This document shows positions 40,990 to 51,110 of a DNA stretch of 64,000 nt, piece after piece. The notes under the pieces were generated by a model, which was not told the origin of the DNA, ran no database searches, and was given only the letters and a program-made list of their open reading frames with translations. The DNA comes from Pseudomonas purpurea. GTDB lineage: Bacteria > Pseudomonadota > Gammaproteobacteria > Pseudomonadales > Pseudomonadaceae. The translations under genes and the position numbers were made by a program. Each line of letters begins with the position of its first letter. The first letter of the stretch is position 1. The stretch spans positions 4,604,001-4,668,000 of the forward strand of contig NZ_CP150918.1 in assembly GCF_039908635.1 (NCBI RefSeq), in the 5' to 3' direction.

Positions 40990-41090
40990 CGCTATCGCGA
41001 GCAAGCTCGCTCCCACAGGTTTTTTGGGTGTACACAACATCTGTGTTCACACAGGTCCACGTGGGAGCGAGCTTGCTCGCGAAGAGGCCA
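40990..41090. repeat. REP pair, tail-to-tail
   Basis: GCTATCGCGAGCAAGCTCGC with TCCCACA, then about 40 bases, then GTGGGAGCGAGCTTGCTCGC. It lies between the convergent leuA and amidase genes. Confidence 0.85.
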
Positions 41091-41108
41091 CGTCAGACAA
41101 CAAAGATC

Positions 41109-41900
41109 TCAGGTGAACTCGAAGGTATCGGCATCCAGGTTCGCTGGAAACCGCGTGCGATAAGCCGCCAGTTCCGCAGCGTCCAGCACCACCTGAAACA
41201 CGCCATCCGCCTCACCGGCGCTGAGCAATGTCTCTCCCTGGAAATCCAGTACCTGACTGTCACCGGTATAGGCGAAGCCCTTGCCATCAGTGCCGATACG
41301 ATTCACTGCCGCCACATAGCACAGGTTTTCGATGGCTCGCGCCGGCAACAGCCGATTCCAGTGCTGACGGCGTGCGCCCGGCCAGTTGGCGGTGTACAGC
41401 AGCAGATCGGTGTCCTGAGCATCGCGGCTCCACACCGGGAAACGCAGGTCGTAGCAAATCAGCGGACGAATCCGCCAGCCCTTGAGTTCGAACTGCACCT
41501 GACGCTCACCCGGCGTGTAGTGATTGTGCTCGCCGGCCATGCGAAACAGATGGCGCTTGTCGTAATGCCAGACTTCACCGTCCGGCCGCGCCCACAACAA
41601 GCGGTTGCGATGACTGCCATCGGCCGCCTGGACGATCACACTGCCGGTGATCACCGCATCGAGCCTGGCTGCCTGCGCCCGCATCCATTTGCTGGTCGGA
41701 CCGTTTTCCGACTCCGCCAGGGTTTCGGACTCCATGGAAAACCCGGTGGTGAACATCTCCGGCAGGATCACCAGGTCAGCGCCTCGCGCCTGCTCCAGCA
41801 ATTGCTCGAAATGCTCGAGGTTGGCCTGCCGGTCATGCCAGGCCAATGTGGTCTGGACAAGTGCGACGTTCAGATTGGGCAAGGCACTCAGATCACGCAT
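41109..41900 (-). CDS. Carbon-nitrogen hydrolase, omega-amidase (YafV/NIT2) type
   Basis: The 263-residue protein belongs to the nitrilase superfamily with the triad Glu48 (VILPEMF), Lys115 (YDKRHLF) and Cys149 (LICYDLRFP). YafV-type enzymes hydrolyse alpha-keto acid amides such as alpha-ketoglutaramate. The first 13 bases overlap the end of the aminotransferase gene, which makes such amides when glutamine is the amino donor. The pair therefore looks like a glutamine transaminase and omega-amidase route. Confidence 0.88.
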   Translation of the reverse strand: MRDLSALPNLNVALVQTTLAWHDRQANLEHFEQLLEQARGADLVILPEMFTTGFSMESETLAESENGPTSKWMRAQAARLDAVITGSVIVQAADGSHRNRLLWARPDGEVWHYDKRHLFRMAGEHNHYTPGERQVQFELKGWRIRPLICYDLRFPVWSRDAQDTDLLLYTANWPGARRQHWNRLLPARAIENLCYVAAVNRIGTDGKGFAYTGDSQVLDFQGETLLSAGEADGVFQVVLDAAELAAYRTRFPANLDADTFEFT

Positions 41901-43036
41901 AGCTTTTCCGCTGCCTGACGCAGCGTCTCCTCACGCTTGGCAAAACACAGACGGACCAGGCGCTGCCCTGCCGGTGGCTCCTGGTAGAACACCGAGATCG
42001 GAATCGATGCCACGCCGTGCTCACGGGTCATCCAGATAGCCATGTCGACGTCATTCAGGTCCGGGCGAATCTGCGAGTAATCCACCAACTGAAAATAGGT
42101 GCCAGCGACCTTGGTAAAGCTGAACCGGGACGACACGAGCAAGTCGCAGAACAGATCACGTTTGGCCTGATAGAAACCCGGCAACTCTTCGACATGCTCC
42201 GGGTGCTCGGCCATGTAGTCAGCCAAGGCGTATTGCAGCGGCGTCACACCGCAAAAACTGACGTACTGATGCACCTTGCGCAATTCGGCACTGAGGGCCG
42301 GCGGCGCGACCACATAACCGGTTTTCCAGCCCGTGACGTGGTACGTCTTGCCGAACGAACTGACCACGAAGGCGCGTTGATACAGTTCTTCATGGGCCAG
42401 CACGCTGACATGTGGCACGCCGTCGAACACCAGGTGTTCATACACCTCGTCGCTGATCAGGTAGAGGTCGCGGTCACGAATCAGCGTCGCCAACTGGTCC
42501 AGATCAGCGCGGGAAATCAGCGCCCCGCTCGGGTTGTGCGGCGTGTTGAGGATGATCATCCGCGTGCGCGGCGTCAGTGCGTCAGCGAGTTTCTGGAAGT
42601 CGATGGCGAAGTCGTTCAGGCCCAGTTGCACATGCACACATCGACCGCCCGCCAACTGCACGGCGGGCTCATAACTGTCGTAGGCCGGGTCGAAAACAAT
42701 CACTTCATCGCCGCTGTGAATCACGGCGGCAATGGCGCAGAAAATCGCCTGGGTCGCGCCAGGGGTGATGGTCACCTCGCTGTCGGCATCGACGTGGGCG
42801 CCGTAGCTGCGGGCGATTTTTGCCGCGACTTGCTGGCGCAGCGCCGGCAACCCGGTCATGGGTGAATACTGGTTATGGCCATTGGCAATGTGCCGACCGA
42901 CCGCATCGCGCAGGGCTTGCGGGCCATCGAAATCAGGGAACCCTTGAGACAGGTTCAGCGCACCACTCGAAGCCGCGAGCTGAGACATTTGGGTGAAGAT
43001 AGTGATGCCGACATTCGGCAGCTTGCTGGTGATCAT
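41888..43036 (-). CDS. PLP-dependent aminotransferase, YbdL-type (methionine/glutamine)
   Basis: The 382-residue fold type I aminotransferase has the PLP-lysine in SSFGKTYHVTGWKTGY, the NTPHNPSG loop, and SDEVYEHLVFDG. YbdL relatives transaminate methionine, aromatic residues and glutamine with 4-methylthio-2-oxobutyrate, in methionine salvage. I use ATG 43036 (MITSKLPNVG); an ATG seven codons upstream is less typical. The next gene overlaps by 13 bases and encodes the matching omega-amidase. Confidence 0.88.
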   Translation of the reverse strand: MITSKLPNVGITIFTQMSQLAASSGALNLSQGFPDFDGPQALRDAVGRHIANGHNQYSPMTGLPALRQQVAAKIARSYGAHVDADSEVTITPGATQAIFCAIAAVIHSGDEVIVFDPAYDSYEPAVQLAGGRCVHVQLGLNDFAIDFQKLADALTPRTRMIILNTPHNPSGALISRADLDQLATLIRDRDLYLISDEVYEHLVFDGVPHVSVLAHEELYQRAFVVSSFGKTYHVTGWKTGYVVAPPALSAELRKVHQYVSFCGVTPLQYALADYMAEHPEHVEELPGFYQAKRDLFCDLLVSSRFSFTKVAGTYFQLVDYSQIRPDLNDVDMAIWMTREHGVASIPISVFYQEPPAGQRLVRLCFAKREETLRQAAEKLCVI

Positions 43037-43110
43037 CGGTGGTTCCCTACTGAACACCCGGCTCTACGGCGGCGCGGGAGATCCCGAGGATAGCTTAAAC
43101 GCCAGACACG

Positions 43111-43134
43111 AAAAAGGGCGCCATAGGCGCCCTT
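43111..43134 (-). terminator. Terminator downstream of der
   Basis: AAGGGCGCC and GGCGCCCTT pair around a three-base loop; on the minus strand the stem is followed by T5. It is on the far side of the REPIN from der. Confidence 0.75.
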
Positions 43135-43159
43135 CTTCTAATACAGCTACCACATCACC

Positions 43160-43292
43160 TGTGGCGAGGGAGCTTGCTCCCGCTGGGCCGCGAAGCGACC
43201 CCAAAACCTGAAACCAAGGTTATTCAGGTAGAACGCCTCTGCTGATTTTGCAGCTGCTTTGCAGCCGAGCGGGAGCAAGCTCCCTCGCCACA
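43160..43292. repeat. REPIN, GTGGCGAGGG family
   Basis: TGTGGCGAGGGAGCTTGCTC and inverted GAGCAAGCTCCCTCGCCACA enclose about 90 bases. It lies right after der. Confidence 0.9.
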
Positions 43293-43327
43293 GAAGCCCA
43301 TCCCGACGGGACGAGCCGGCGCACCAA

Positions 43328-44791
43328 TCAGCGCTTGTCGCGGCGCTTCTTGTCGGCTTTCTTGTGGTGCGACATCAAGCGGCGCTTCTTGTTGACCTGA
43401 CGGTCGGTGAGCGTGTTCTTGTTGGCTTCGTACGGGTTCTCGCCACCTTTGAACTCGATGCGGATCGGCGTACCGACCAGCTTCAGCACACGGCGGTAAG
43501 TGTTTTCCAGATAACGCACATAGGACTTCGGAACGCGCTCGACCTGGTTACCGTGGATCACGATCAGCGGCGGGTTCGCACCACCCAAGTGAGCGTAACG
43601 CAGCTTGATCCGGCGGTTGTTGACCATCGGCGGTGCGTGCTCGCCAACGGCGTCTTCCAGGATCTGGGTCAGACGGTTGGTCGGCCAACGAGTGATCGCC
43701 GACTTGAACGAGTTCTGTACCGACTGATACAGGTTGCCCACGCCAGTGCCGTGCAGGGCGGAGATGAAGTGGATATCGGCGAAGTCGACGAAGAACAGAC
43801 GACGCTCCAGCTCGATCTTCACGAAATCACGCTCGGAAGGCGTCATGCCGTCCCATTTGTTCAGCGCGATAACGATTGCACGACCGGTTTCCAGGGCGAA
43901 GCCCAGCAGGTTCAGGTCGTGGTCAACCACGCCTTCGCGGGCGTCCATCACAAAGATCACCACGTTGGCGTCTTTGATCGCTTGCAGGGTTTTGACCACC
44001 GAGAACTTTTCGACTTCCTCGTGGATCTTGCCGCGCTTGCGCACACCGGCGGTGTCGATCAGCGTGTACTTCTCGTCGTTACGCTCGAACGGGATGTAGA
44101 TACTGTCGCGGGTGGTGCCCGGCTCGTCATACACGATAACCCGGTCTTCACCGAGCATGCGGTTGACCAGGGTCGACTTGCCGACGTTCGGACGACCGAT
44201 GATGGCGATCTTGATGCCATCTTTTTCGCTCGGGCCAGGAATCCGTACGGCTTCTTCGCCTTCGGCGACGTCAGCGTTGAAATCCTCTTCTTCGGTGTCA
44301 CGCGGGAATTCGCCAAGGGCGGCTTCCAGCAATGTGTTCACGCCGCGACCTTGCGCACCGGCAACGCCGATGGCGTGGCCCATGCCCAGCGGGGCGAATT
44401 CGGCGCGGGCCATTTCAGGATCGATGTTGTCGATCTTGTTGGCCACCAGCAGGGAGCGTTTGTTGCGCTTGCGCAAGTGCTCGGCAATCATCTGGTCGGC
44501 GGCGGTGAAGCCAGCCTTGGCGTCTACCAGGAACAGAACGACATCGGCTTCTTCGATGGCCAGCAGCGACTGCTCGGCCATCTTTTCGTCCATGCCGTGT
44601 TCGTCACCGGAAATACCACCGGTGTCGACCAGGATGTAGGAGCGCCCTTGCCACTTTGCCTCACCGTATTGGCGGTCACGGGTCAGACCAGAGAGGTCGC
44701 CGACAATGGCGTCGCGGCTTTTGGTCAGGCGGTTGAACATGGTGGACTTGCCGACGTTCGGTCGGCCCACCAGGGCGATTACGGGAACCAT
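43328..44791 (-). CDS. der: Ribosome biogenesis GTPase Der (EngA)
   Basis: Der is an essential GTPase for 50S ribosome assembly. The 487-residue protein has two G domains, each with a [10 protein letters not shown]-loop (near residues 9 and about 200), paired DTAG/DTGG switch motifs, NKxD boxes, and a KH-like C-terminal domain ending in a Lys/Arg-rich tail. ATG 44791 has GGAG six bases upstream; the longer start is rejected. It follows bamB but a terminator lies between. Confidence 0.96.
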   Translation of the reverse strand: MVPVIALVGRPNVGKSTMFNRLTKSRDAIVGDLSGLTRDRQYGEAKWQGRSYILVDTGGISGDEHGMDEKMAEQSLLAIEEADVVLFLVDAKAGFTAADQMIAEHLRKRNKRSLLVANKIDNIDPEMARAEFAPLGMGHAIGVAGAQGRGVNTLLEAALGEFPRDTEEEDFNADVAEGEEAVRIPGPSEKDGIKIAIIGRPNVGKSTLVNRMLGEDRVIVYDEPGTTRDSIYIPFERNDEKYTLIDTAGVRKRGKIHEEVEKFSVVKTLQAIKDANVVIFVMDAREGVVDHDLNLLGFALETGRAIVIALNKWDGMTPSERDFVKIELERRLFFVDFADIHFISALHGTGVGNLYQSVQNSFKSAITRWPTNRLTQILEDAVGEHAPPMVNNRRIKLRYAHLGGANPPLIVIHGNQVERVPKSYVRYLENTYRRVLKLVGTPIRIEFKGGENPYEANKNTLTDRQVNKKRRLMSHHKKADKKRRDKR

Positions 44792-44820
44792 GCGGCTCTC
44801 CACTTCGTTATTTCAGAAAA

Positions 44821-44847
44821 TACAAAAGCCGCTGCGAGGCAGCGGCT
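44821..44847 (-). terminator. Terminator between bamB and der
   Basis: AGCCGCTGC and GCAGCGGCT pair around a three-base loop; on the minus strand TTTTGTATTTT follows. It ends the hisS-yfgM-bamB transcript, so der probably has either its own promoter or depends on read-through. Confidence 0.8.
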
Positions 44848-45048
44848 GGTGCTCGGGGCAGCACGTAATGTGCCGCAAGCCTTGCAGAGCAAGGCCGCTT
44901 GGGGATTACCCCAAGCATAGCCAAAAGGCCTGCACTCGATCACACCGCGGTGAAAATCAGCTTGGCGGGCTCATTGACTGACGTCAACGTCGCCCCTTTG
45001 CTGATGTTCGCCTGGCTTGATCTTCGCTCGGCGCCTTTGGAGAAAATA

Positions 45049-46200
45049 TTACTTGATGGTCAGGGCTTCCAGTTTGCCACTGTTGCCATACACATAAATC
45101 GTGTCACCCACCACCAGCGGACGGGCACGAAGACCGTCGCTGTCGATGCGTTCGCGGCCGACGAAACGACCGTCCACCTGACTCAGCAGGTGCAGGTAAC
45201 CTTCCAGGTCACCCACTGCAACATAGCTGGAGAACACTTCCGGAGCCGACAGTTGACGGCGGGCCAGCGAGTCGTTGGTCCACAATGCTGTGGTAGAACG
45301 CTCGTCGACGCCTTCAACGGTGCCCGAAGACAGGCTCACGTAAACACTGCCGAAACCCTGGGCAACGCCGGCATAGCTGGAAGCATCACGCTGCCAGAGC
45401 TGACGACCACTCTCCAGGTCCAGCGCCGCAACGCGGCCCTGATAGCTGGCCACATACAACGTGCCGCCGGACAACAGCAGGCCACCGTCGATGTCGACCA
45501 CACGATCGAGTTCCGAACGACCTTGCGGAATGGCTACACGTTGTTCCCAGACCGGCACGCCGTTGGAAATATCCAGTGCAACCACCTTGCCGGTCGACAG
45601 ACCCGCTACCGCCAGACGGTTGGTGACCACCGGCGCACTGGTGCCGCGCAGGGTCAGGACCGCCGGAGTGCTGTCATACAACCAGCGCTGATGGCCGGTG
45701 CTTGCGTCCAGACCGATCAGACGATCGTCCTGGGTCTGAACCACGACCACATCACCGTTGTTTGCCGGCGGTGCGAGAACTTCGCTGGTCACGCGAGCAC
45801 GCCATTTCTCTTCACCGTTGCTGGCATCCAGGGCAACCACTTCGCCCTTCAGGGTGCCAATCATGACCAGACCGTAACCCACGCCAACGGCGCCGGAAAC
45901 AGGCAGCTCAAGGTCTTTCTTCCATTTGACGTCGCCGTTGCTGCGATCCATCGCCATGACTACGCCGGTAACATCACCGGCGTAGATGGTGTCGCCGTCA
46001 ATCGCCGGCACCAGCATGTTGTAGGTTTCGCCCTGACCGTCACCAATCGAGCGGCTCCACTGCTTTTGCAGGACCACTTCTTCCTTGAAGGAGACCAGCT
46101 CAGCCGGTGGCAGTTCTTTTTTGCTGTTGCTGCTGCAACCCGCGGCCAGAACGGCCAGAGCCAGCAATGCTGCATGTTTCCAACGGATCACGTCACGCAT
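45049..46200 (-). CDS. bamB: Outer membrane assembly lipoprotein BamB
   Basis: BamB is a beta-propeller lipoprotein of the BAM complex that inserts barrel proteins in the outer membrane. The 383-residue protein has a lipobox (LAAGC, Cys22) and propeller blade repeats (x-L-D-x-x-x-G-x-x-x-W), e.g. ALDASNGEEKWRA and GLDASTGHQRW. ATG 46200 is the usual start; a longer frame runs 57 codons upstream inside yfgM. Its start overlaps the yfgM stop by 8 bases. Confidence 0.94.
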   Translation of the reverse strand: MRDVIRWKHAALLALAVLAAGCSSNSKKELPPAELVSFKEEVVLQKQWSRSIGDGQGETYNMLVPAIDGDTIYAGDVTGVVMAMDRSNGDVKWKKDLELPVSGAVGVGYGLVMIGTLKGEVVALDASNGEEKWRARVTSEVLAPPANNGDVVVVQTQDDRLIGLDASTGHQRWLYDSTPAVLTLRGTSAPVVTNRLAVAGLSTGKVVALDISNGVPVWEQRVAIPQGRSELDRVVDIDGGLLLSGGTLYVASYQGRVAALDLESGRQLWQRDASSYAGVAQGFGSVYVSLSSGTVEGVDERSTTALWTNDSLARRQLSAPEVFSSYVAVGDLEGYLHLLSQVDGRFVGRERIDSDGLRARPLVVGDTIYVYGNSGKLEALTIK

Positions 46201-46834
46201 CCCCTTTGGCCAGGTCGTCCAGCTTGATTTGTAGGCCACCGACCGCCGCTTCATCCGACAGCGCAGCCTTGGCTTTTTGATAAGCAGCATGGGCTTCGTC
46301 GGTACGACCCAACTGGACCAGCAGGTCACCCTTGAGTTCTTCGCGAGTGGCCAGGAACGCCTTGTCGGCATCGCCTTCGAGCAATTTCAGTGCTTCTTCG
46401 GTCTTGTTCTGCGCCGCCAGTACCTGGGCCAGACGCTGACGCGCCACTTCGCCCAGGGTCGGGTTGGCGGGTTTGTCGGCTACGGCTTTCAGCTCGTTAG
46501 CCGCATCGTCCAGCTTGCCGCTGTCGACCGCGACTTTCGCCACGAACAGGCTGCCGTACTGCGCATACGCCGAACCGCCGAACTCGCTGTTGAGCTTGCC
46601 GGCCAGGTCCGCAACGCGGGCTGCGTCAGGCTTGCCGTCAGGCGTCAGCGTGGTTTCGAGCAGTTGCTGATAGAGCATCGAGGCGCCTTGCGACTGATTG
46701 CCCTGATACTTGTGAAACGCCTGCCAGCCGAACACGATGACCAGCGCCAGCAGGCCTCCGGTCACGAGAGGTTTGCCGTTACGCTGCCACCAGTCTTTGA
46801 ATTCCGCCAGATGTTCGTCTTCGGTACTCGACAC
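46193..46834 (-). CDS. yfgM: YfgM-family tetratricopeptide protein (SecYEG ancillary subunit)
   Basis: The 213-residue protein has a short cytoplasmic start (about 20 residues), one membrane helix (PLVTGGLLALVIVFGWQAF, about 22-40) and TPR repeats in the periplasm. YfgM associates with PpiD and the Sec translocon. It lies between hisS and bamB as in most gammaproteobacteria. Confidence 0.92.
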   Translation of the reverse strand: MSSTEDEHLAEFKDWWQRNGKPLVTGGLLALVIVFGWQAFHKYQGNQSQGASMLYQQLLETTLTPDGKPDAARVADLAGKLNSEFGGSAYAQYGSLFVAKVAVDSGKLDDAANELKAVADKPANPTLGEVARQRLAQVLAAQNKTEEALKLLEGDADKAFLATREELKGDLLVQLGRTDEAHAAYQKAKAALSDEAAVGGLQIKLDDLAKGDA

Positions 46835-46874
46835 CCCAATACTCCTTATTCGCTAAATCGGCTGTTTGACAGCT

Positions 46875-48164
46875 TCAACCCTGCACGACGCAGGTGGCCA
46901 AGTGAGCGGCAAGCGCATCCCAGGCAATGCTTTGTTGTTCGCCCTGGCCACGCAGGGGTTTGAAACCTACCACTTGCTGGGCCATTTCGTCGTCACCGAG
47001 GATCAATGCGTACAACGCACCGCTCTTGTCGGCCTTCTTGAACTGGCTTTTGAAGCTGCCGGCACCGGCATTGATTTGCAAGCGCAAGTCAGGCAACTGA
47101 TCGCGAACCCGCTCACTCAGTGTCAGGGCTGCCAGTTCGGCGGCTTCGCCAAAAGCGCAGAGGTAGACATCGACCTGCCGGGAAATTTCTTCCGGGATCT
47201 GCTCCAGGGTTTCCAGCAGCAGCACCAGACGCTCGATGCCCATGGCGAAACCAACGCCTGCAGTCGGCTTACCGCCCATCTGCTCGACCAGGCCGTCGTA
47301 ACGGCCGCCCGCGCAGACAGTGCCCTGGGCGCCGAGTTTGTCGGTGACCCATTCGAAAACGGTTTTGCTGTAGTAATCCAGGCCGCGCACCAGCTTCGGG
47401 TTGATCACGTACGGAATGCCCGCGGCATCCAGTCGTGCCTTCAGGCCTTCGAAGTGAATGCGCGATTCGTCGTCCAGGTAGTCGGCCATTTTCGGCGCGT
47501 CGACCAGGGCGGCTTGCGTGTCGGCGTTCTTGGTATCAAGCACGCGCAGCGGGTTGGTTTTCAGACGGCGCTGGCTGTCTTCGTCCAGTTTGTCCAGGCG
47601 AGCCGTCAGGAACTCCACCAGCGCTTCGCGATAACGACCGCGGGATTCGCTGGTGCCCAGGCTGTTGAGCTCAAGCTTGACCGCATCGCGAATCCCCAGC
47701 TCGCCCCACAGGCGCCAAGTCAGGACGATCAGCTCGGCATCGATGTCCGGACCGTCGAGGTTGAAGACTTCGCAACCGATCTGGTGGAACTGGCGATAAC
47801 GGCCTTTCTGTGGACGCTCGTGGCGGAACATCGGGCCGATGTACCAGAGCTTCTGCACCTGGCCACCACCGGTGATGCCGTGTTCCAGCACTGCGCGCAC
47901 ACAGGCCGCCGTGCCTTCAGGGCGCAGGGTCAGGGAGTCGCCGTTGCGGTCATCGAAGGTGTACATCTCTTTTTCGACGATGTCGGTCACTTCACCGATA
48001 GAGCGCTTGAACAGCTCGGTGAACTCGACGATCGGCATGCGGATCTGCTTGTAACCGTAGTTATCCAGCAGACGCGAAACGGTGCCTTCGAAATGACGCC
48101 ACAGCGGGGTCTGTTCGGGCAGGATGTCGTTCATGCCACGAATGGCTTGCAGAGACTTGCTCAC
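46875..48164 (-). CDS. hisS: Histidyl-tRNA synthetase
   Basis: HisRS charges tRNA-His. The 429-residue class II enzyme has motif 2 ([21 protein letters not shown]), the histidine-binding [12 protein letters not shown] and motif 3 with [16 protein letters not shown] GFAMGIERL. Its C-terminal anticodon domain is present. Upstream is ispG, as in other pseudomonads. Confidence 0.97.
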   Translation of the reverse strand: MSKSLQAIRGMNDILPEQTPLWRHFEGTVSRLLDNYGYKQIRMPIVEFTELFKRSIGEVTDIVEKEMYTFDDRNGDSLTLRPEGTAACVRAVLEHGITGGGQVQKLWYIGPMFRHERPQKGRYRQFHQIGCEVFNLDGPDIDAELIVLTWRLWGELGIRDAVKLELNSLGTSESRGRYREALVEFLTARLDKLDEDSQRRLKTNPLRVLDTKNADTQAALVDAPKMADYLDDESRIHFEGLKARLDAAGIPYVINPKLVRGLDYYSKTVFEWVTDKLGAQGTVCAGGRYDGLVEQMGGKPTAGVGFAMGIERLVLLLETLEQIPEEISRQVDVYLCAFGEAAELAALTLSERVRDQLPDLRLQINAGAGSFKSQFKKADKSGALYALILGDDEMAQQVVGFKPLRGQGEQQSIAWDALAAHLATCVVQG

Positions 48165-48188
48165 TATAAATCCTTAAATTCGGTTGAA

Positions 48189-49298
48189 TCAGCCGCGGGC
48201 GATCAGTGCTGCGTCGGCTTCGACCTTTTCGGCCGCTTTCTGGCGGATCAGCCGTTCCAGCTCATCCACCAGATTGTCATTCGTCAATTTCTGCGACGGT
48301 TTGCCGTCGATGTAAATCAGGTTTGGCGTGCCACCGGTCAGGCCCACATGCGCCTCTTTGGCTTCGCCAGGACCGTTGACCACGCAACCGATGACCGCAA
48401 CATCCAGCGGCACCAGCAGATCTTCAAGGCGCACTTCCAGTTCGTTCATGGTTTTCACCACATCGAAGTTCTGCCGCGAGCAACTCGGGCAGGCGATGAA
48501 GTTGATGCCACGGGAACGCAGGTGCAGGGACTTGAGAATGTCGTAGCCGACTTTCACTTCCTCGACCGGGTCAGCCGCCAACGAGATGCGAATAGTATCG
48601 CCAATCCCTTCGGCGAGCAGCATACCGAGGCCCACAGCGGATTTCACTGTGCCTGAACGCAATCCACCCGCTTCAGTAATGCCCAGGTGCAGCGGCTGGA
48701 CGATTTCCTTGGCCAGCAAACGGTAGGCTTCGACGGCCATGAACACGTCGGACGCTTTCACGCTGACCTTGAAGTCCTGGAAATTCAGGCGCTCAAGGTG
48801 CTCAACATGACGCAAGGCAGACTCGACCAGTGCAGCCGGGGTCGGTTCGCCGTATTTCTTTTGCAGGTCTTTTTCCAGCGAACCGGCGTTGACGCCAATA
48901 CGAATCGGAATGCCCCGGTCACGCGCGGCATCGACCACGGCGCGCACGCGGTCTTCGCGACCGATGTTGCCCGGGTTGATCCGCAGGCAGTCCACACCCA
49001 GTTCCGCTACACGCAAGGCGATCTTGTAGTCGAAGTGGATGTCGGCAACCAACGGCACCTTGACCAACTGCTTGATGCGACCAAAGGCTTCGGCAGCGTC
49101 CATGTCGGGTACGGAAACCCGCACGATATCGACGCCAGCCGCTTCCAGACGATTGATCTGGGCCACGGTGGCCGCGACGTCATTGGTATCGCTGTTGGTC
49201 ATGCTCTGCACAGCGATAGGTGCATCGCCGCCCACAGGCACGTTACCGACCCAGATCTTGCGGGACTCGCGACGTTTGATTGGTGATTCGCCGTGCAT
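48189..49298 (-). CDS. ispG: 4-hydroxy-3-methylbut-2-enyl diphosphate synthase
   Basis: IspG (GcpE) carries out the sixth step of the MEP isoprenoid pathway. The 369-residue protein has the TIM barrel start and the iron-sulfur cysteines: [10 protein letters not shown] and CVVNGPGEA. It follows rodZ with three bases between. Its iron-sulfur cluster depends on the Isc system in this window. Confidence 0.96.
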   Translation of the reverse strand: MHGESPIKRRESRKIWVGNVPVGGDAPIAVQSMTNSDTNDVAATVAQINRLEAAGVDIVRVSVPDMDAAEAFGRIKQLVKVPLVADIHFDYKIALRVAELGVDCLRINPGNIGREDRVRAVVDAARDRGIPIRIGVNAGSLEKDLQKKYGEPTPAALVESALRHVEHLERLNFQDFKVSVKASDVFMAVEAYRLLAKEIVQPLHLGITEAGGLRSGTVKSAVGLGMLLAEGIGDTIRISLAADPVEEVKVGYDILKSLHLRSRGINFIACPSCSRQNFDVVKTMNELEVRLEDLLVPLDVAVIGCVVNGPGEAKEAHVGLTGGTPNLIYIDGKPSQKLTNDNLVDELERLIRQKAAEKVEADAALIARG

Positions 49299-49301
49299 GA
49301 C

Positions 49302-50342
49302 TTATTGACCCAACTTCAGGCGAGCGGTCTCGCCACTGGTGAACGGAGCTACATCGACCACTTGCCCGTTGTAGCTGACCTGCGCGCCGCGGGCATAGCC
49401 CAGGCGTACTGCAAACGGTGGTTTGCCGCTGACGTCGGCGGTTTCGCCTTTACGCTTGAGGCCACTGAGCAACACTTTGCCGTTGCCGTCGGTAACCTGC
49501 GCCCAGCAATCGGCGCTGAACTGGATCCGGACCTGACCTGCCCCGGCAACCGGAGCGCTTGCTGCCACCACGGGTGCGACTGGCGCAACCGGTGCGGTCA
49601 CGACTGGCGCAACGACAGGCACGACGGGAGCCGGTGCGGCCGGTGTTGCGGCGACGATTGGCGCCACTGCATTGTGAACAGGGGCCACGGGGACCACAGG
49701 AGCAGGTGCAACCACTGGAGCCATTGGCGCAGGAGCTTGAGCGGTGACCGGGGTTTCAGCCGGTGCCTGACCTTCCGGCAATACCAGTGCGGTCTCGCCT
49801 TCGGTCTGACCTTCAACCACAGCCTGGTCTTCCGGCTCGTCGAGCGGGTGGATCTGCGTAGTGCCGTCAGCACCTTCGACTTCAACGTGTTCAGGGTTGA
49901 TGCCAATCAGTTCCTTGGTGCGCAGCGAGGTTTGATCCTGCCACCAGACGAAACCGCCGCCCACCACCGCGATCAGCAACAACAGGCTGACGATTCGCAA
50001 AATGGTGTGGGAAACCCGTGTAGGTTCTTCGATACGACCCAGGCTGTGGACATTGCTGCCCTGGGAATCGGTGCCCGTGCTCTGGTCGAACTGCTGAACC
50101 AGGACCGCTTGGTCCATACCCAGCAACTTTGCATAAGCACGGATGTAGCCGCGAGCAAAGGTGTGCCCTGGCAGCTTGTCGAAAGCGCCGGCTTCCAGAT
50201 TGCTCAAGGAACTCACGGTAAGATTGAGCTTCAGGGCCACTTCAGCCAGCGACCAACCATTGCTTTCGCGGGCCTGACGCAGGGTCTCACCGGGGTTTAC
50301 GCGAGTCGCTGCTACAACTTCGGGATGCGCCGCTTTCATCAT
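49302..50342 (-). CDS. rodZ: Cytoskeletal/cell-shape protein RodZ
   Basis: RodZ links MreB to the envelope. The 346-residue protein has an N-terminal Xre-type HTH (about 15-75, SNGWSLAEVALKLNLTVSSL), one membrane helix (ILRIVSLLLLIAVVGGGFVWW, about 113-133), a Pro-Ala-Val repeat linker (about 185-265) and a C-terminal DUF4115 beta domain. Overlaps pilW by four bases (ATGA). The low-complexity linker is usual but long here. Confidence 0.93.
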   Translation of the reverse strand: MMKAAHPEVVAATRVNPGETLRQARESNGWSLAEVALKLNLTVSSLSNLEAGAFDKLPGHTFARGYIRAYAKLLGMDQAVLVQQFDQSTGTDSQGSNVHSLGRIEEPTRVSHTILRIVSLLLLIAVVGGGFVWWQDQTSLRTKELIGINPEHVEVEGADGTTQIHPLDEPEDQAVVEGQTEGETALVLPEGQAPAETPVTAQAPAPMAPVVAPAPVVPVAPVHNAVAPIVAATPAAPAPVVPVVAPVVTAPVAPVAPVVAASAPVAGAGQVRIQFSADCWAQVTDGNGKVLLSGLKRKGETADVSGKPPFAVRLGYARGAQVSYNGQVVDVAPFTSGETARLKLGQ

Positions 50343-51097
50343 TGCTCCGACAGGTATTGCTGATATTCCGGCGTACCGGGATAGAGTCGTTTTAATTGCA
50401 GGCCAAAACTGGCGGCCTTGTCGCGATCGTCGAACACTTTAGCCAACCGGACGCCGAGCAATAGACTACGTGCATTTTGCTCGGCAAGCAGGCTAAAACG
50501 GTCGTAATAGTCGCGCGACGGCACATAATGCCTGTCTTCGAAGGACAACTCAGCCATTTCCAGCAACGCACGTGGTTGCTGACGGTTCAAACGCAGGGCT
50601 TTTTCCAGTTGTTGCTGGGCCAGTTGACGCTGGCCAAGCATCGAAGCTGTTATACCCAGGTTCTCGAAAACCCGCGAACGCTCAGGGTAAAGGCTATCGG
50701 CAGCCGCCTGTTCAAAGCGCTCGTAAGCTTCTTTGTAACGTTTTTCTTCAAAAAGAAAGCTGCCGTAGTTATTCAGGATGCGCGCATCGCCAGGACGGGA
50801 AGACAGTGCCTTGCGAAAATGCTGGTCCGCGAGCTCGTTTTCCATCTCGGCCTGAAACACCAGACCGAGCGCCGCATTGGCATCGGCGTCCGAACTGTCC
50901 AGCTCCAGGGCCTTCTTGAGCGGGACTTTCGCCCGCTCGGTCATGCCCTGTTGCAAATACCCAACGCCCAGCTGCACATAGGCGGCTCGCGCCTCGTCGC
51001 GGCCCTTGCTGGTTTTCATCGGATTGAAATCACCCGACAGAACACAACCAGCCGACAGGCTGGCGAACAGCAGAAGCAGCGCGAGGCGCAATGGCAT
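50339..51097 (-). CDS. pilW: Type IV pilus biogenesis/stability lipoprotein PilW (PilF)
   Basis: The 252-residue lipoprotein (lipobox SLSAGC, Cys18) is made of TPR repeats, e.g. LGVGYLQQGMTERAKVPLKKAL. It pilots PilQ secretin assembly in type IV pilus formation. Position between rlmN and rodZ is the usual one in Pseudomonas. Start ATG 51097 has an RBS-like GAGAGG. Confidence 0.9.
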   Translation of the reverse strand: MPLRLALLLLFASLSAGCVLSGDFNPMKTSKGRDEARAAYVQLGVGYLQQGMTERAKVPLKKALELDSSDADANAALGLVFQAEMENELADQHFRKALSSRPGDARILNNYGSFLFEEKRYKEAYERFEQAAADSLYPERSRVFENLGITASMLGQRQLAQQQLEKALRLNRQQPRALLEMAELSFEDRHYVPSRDYYDRFSLLAEQNARSLLLGVRLAKVFDDRDKAASFGLQLKRLYPGTPEYQQYLSEQ

Positions 51098-51110
51098 AGA
51101 GGTCCTCTCT

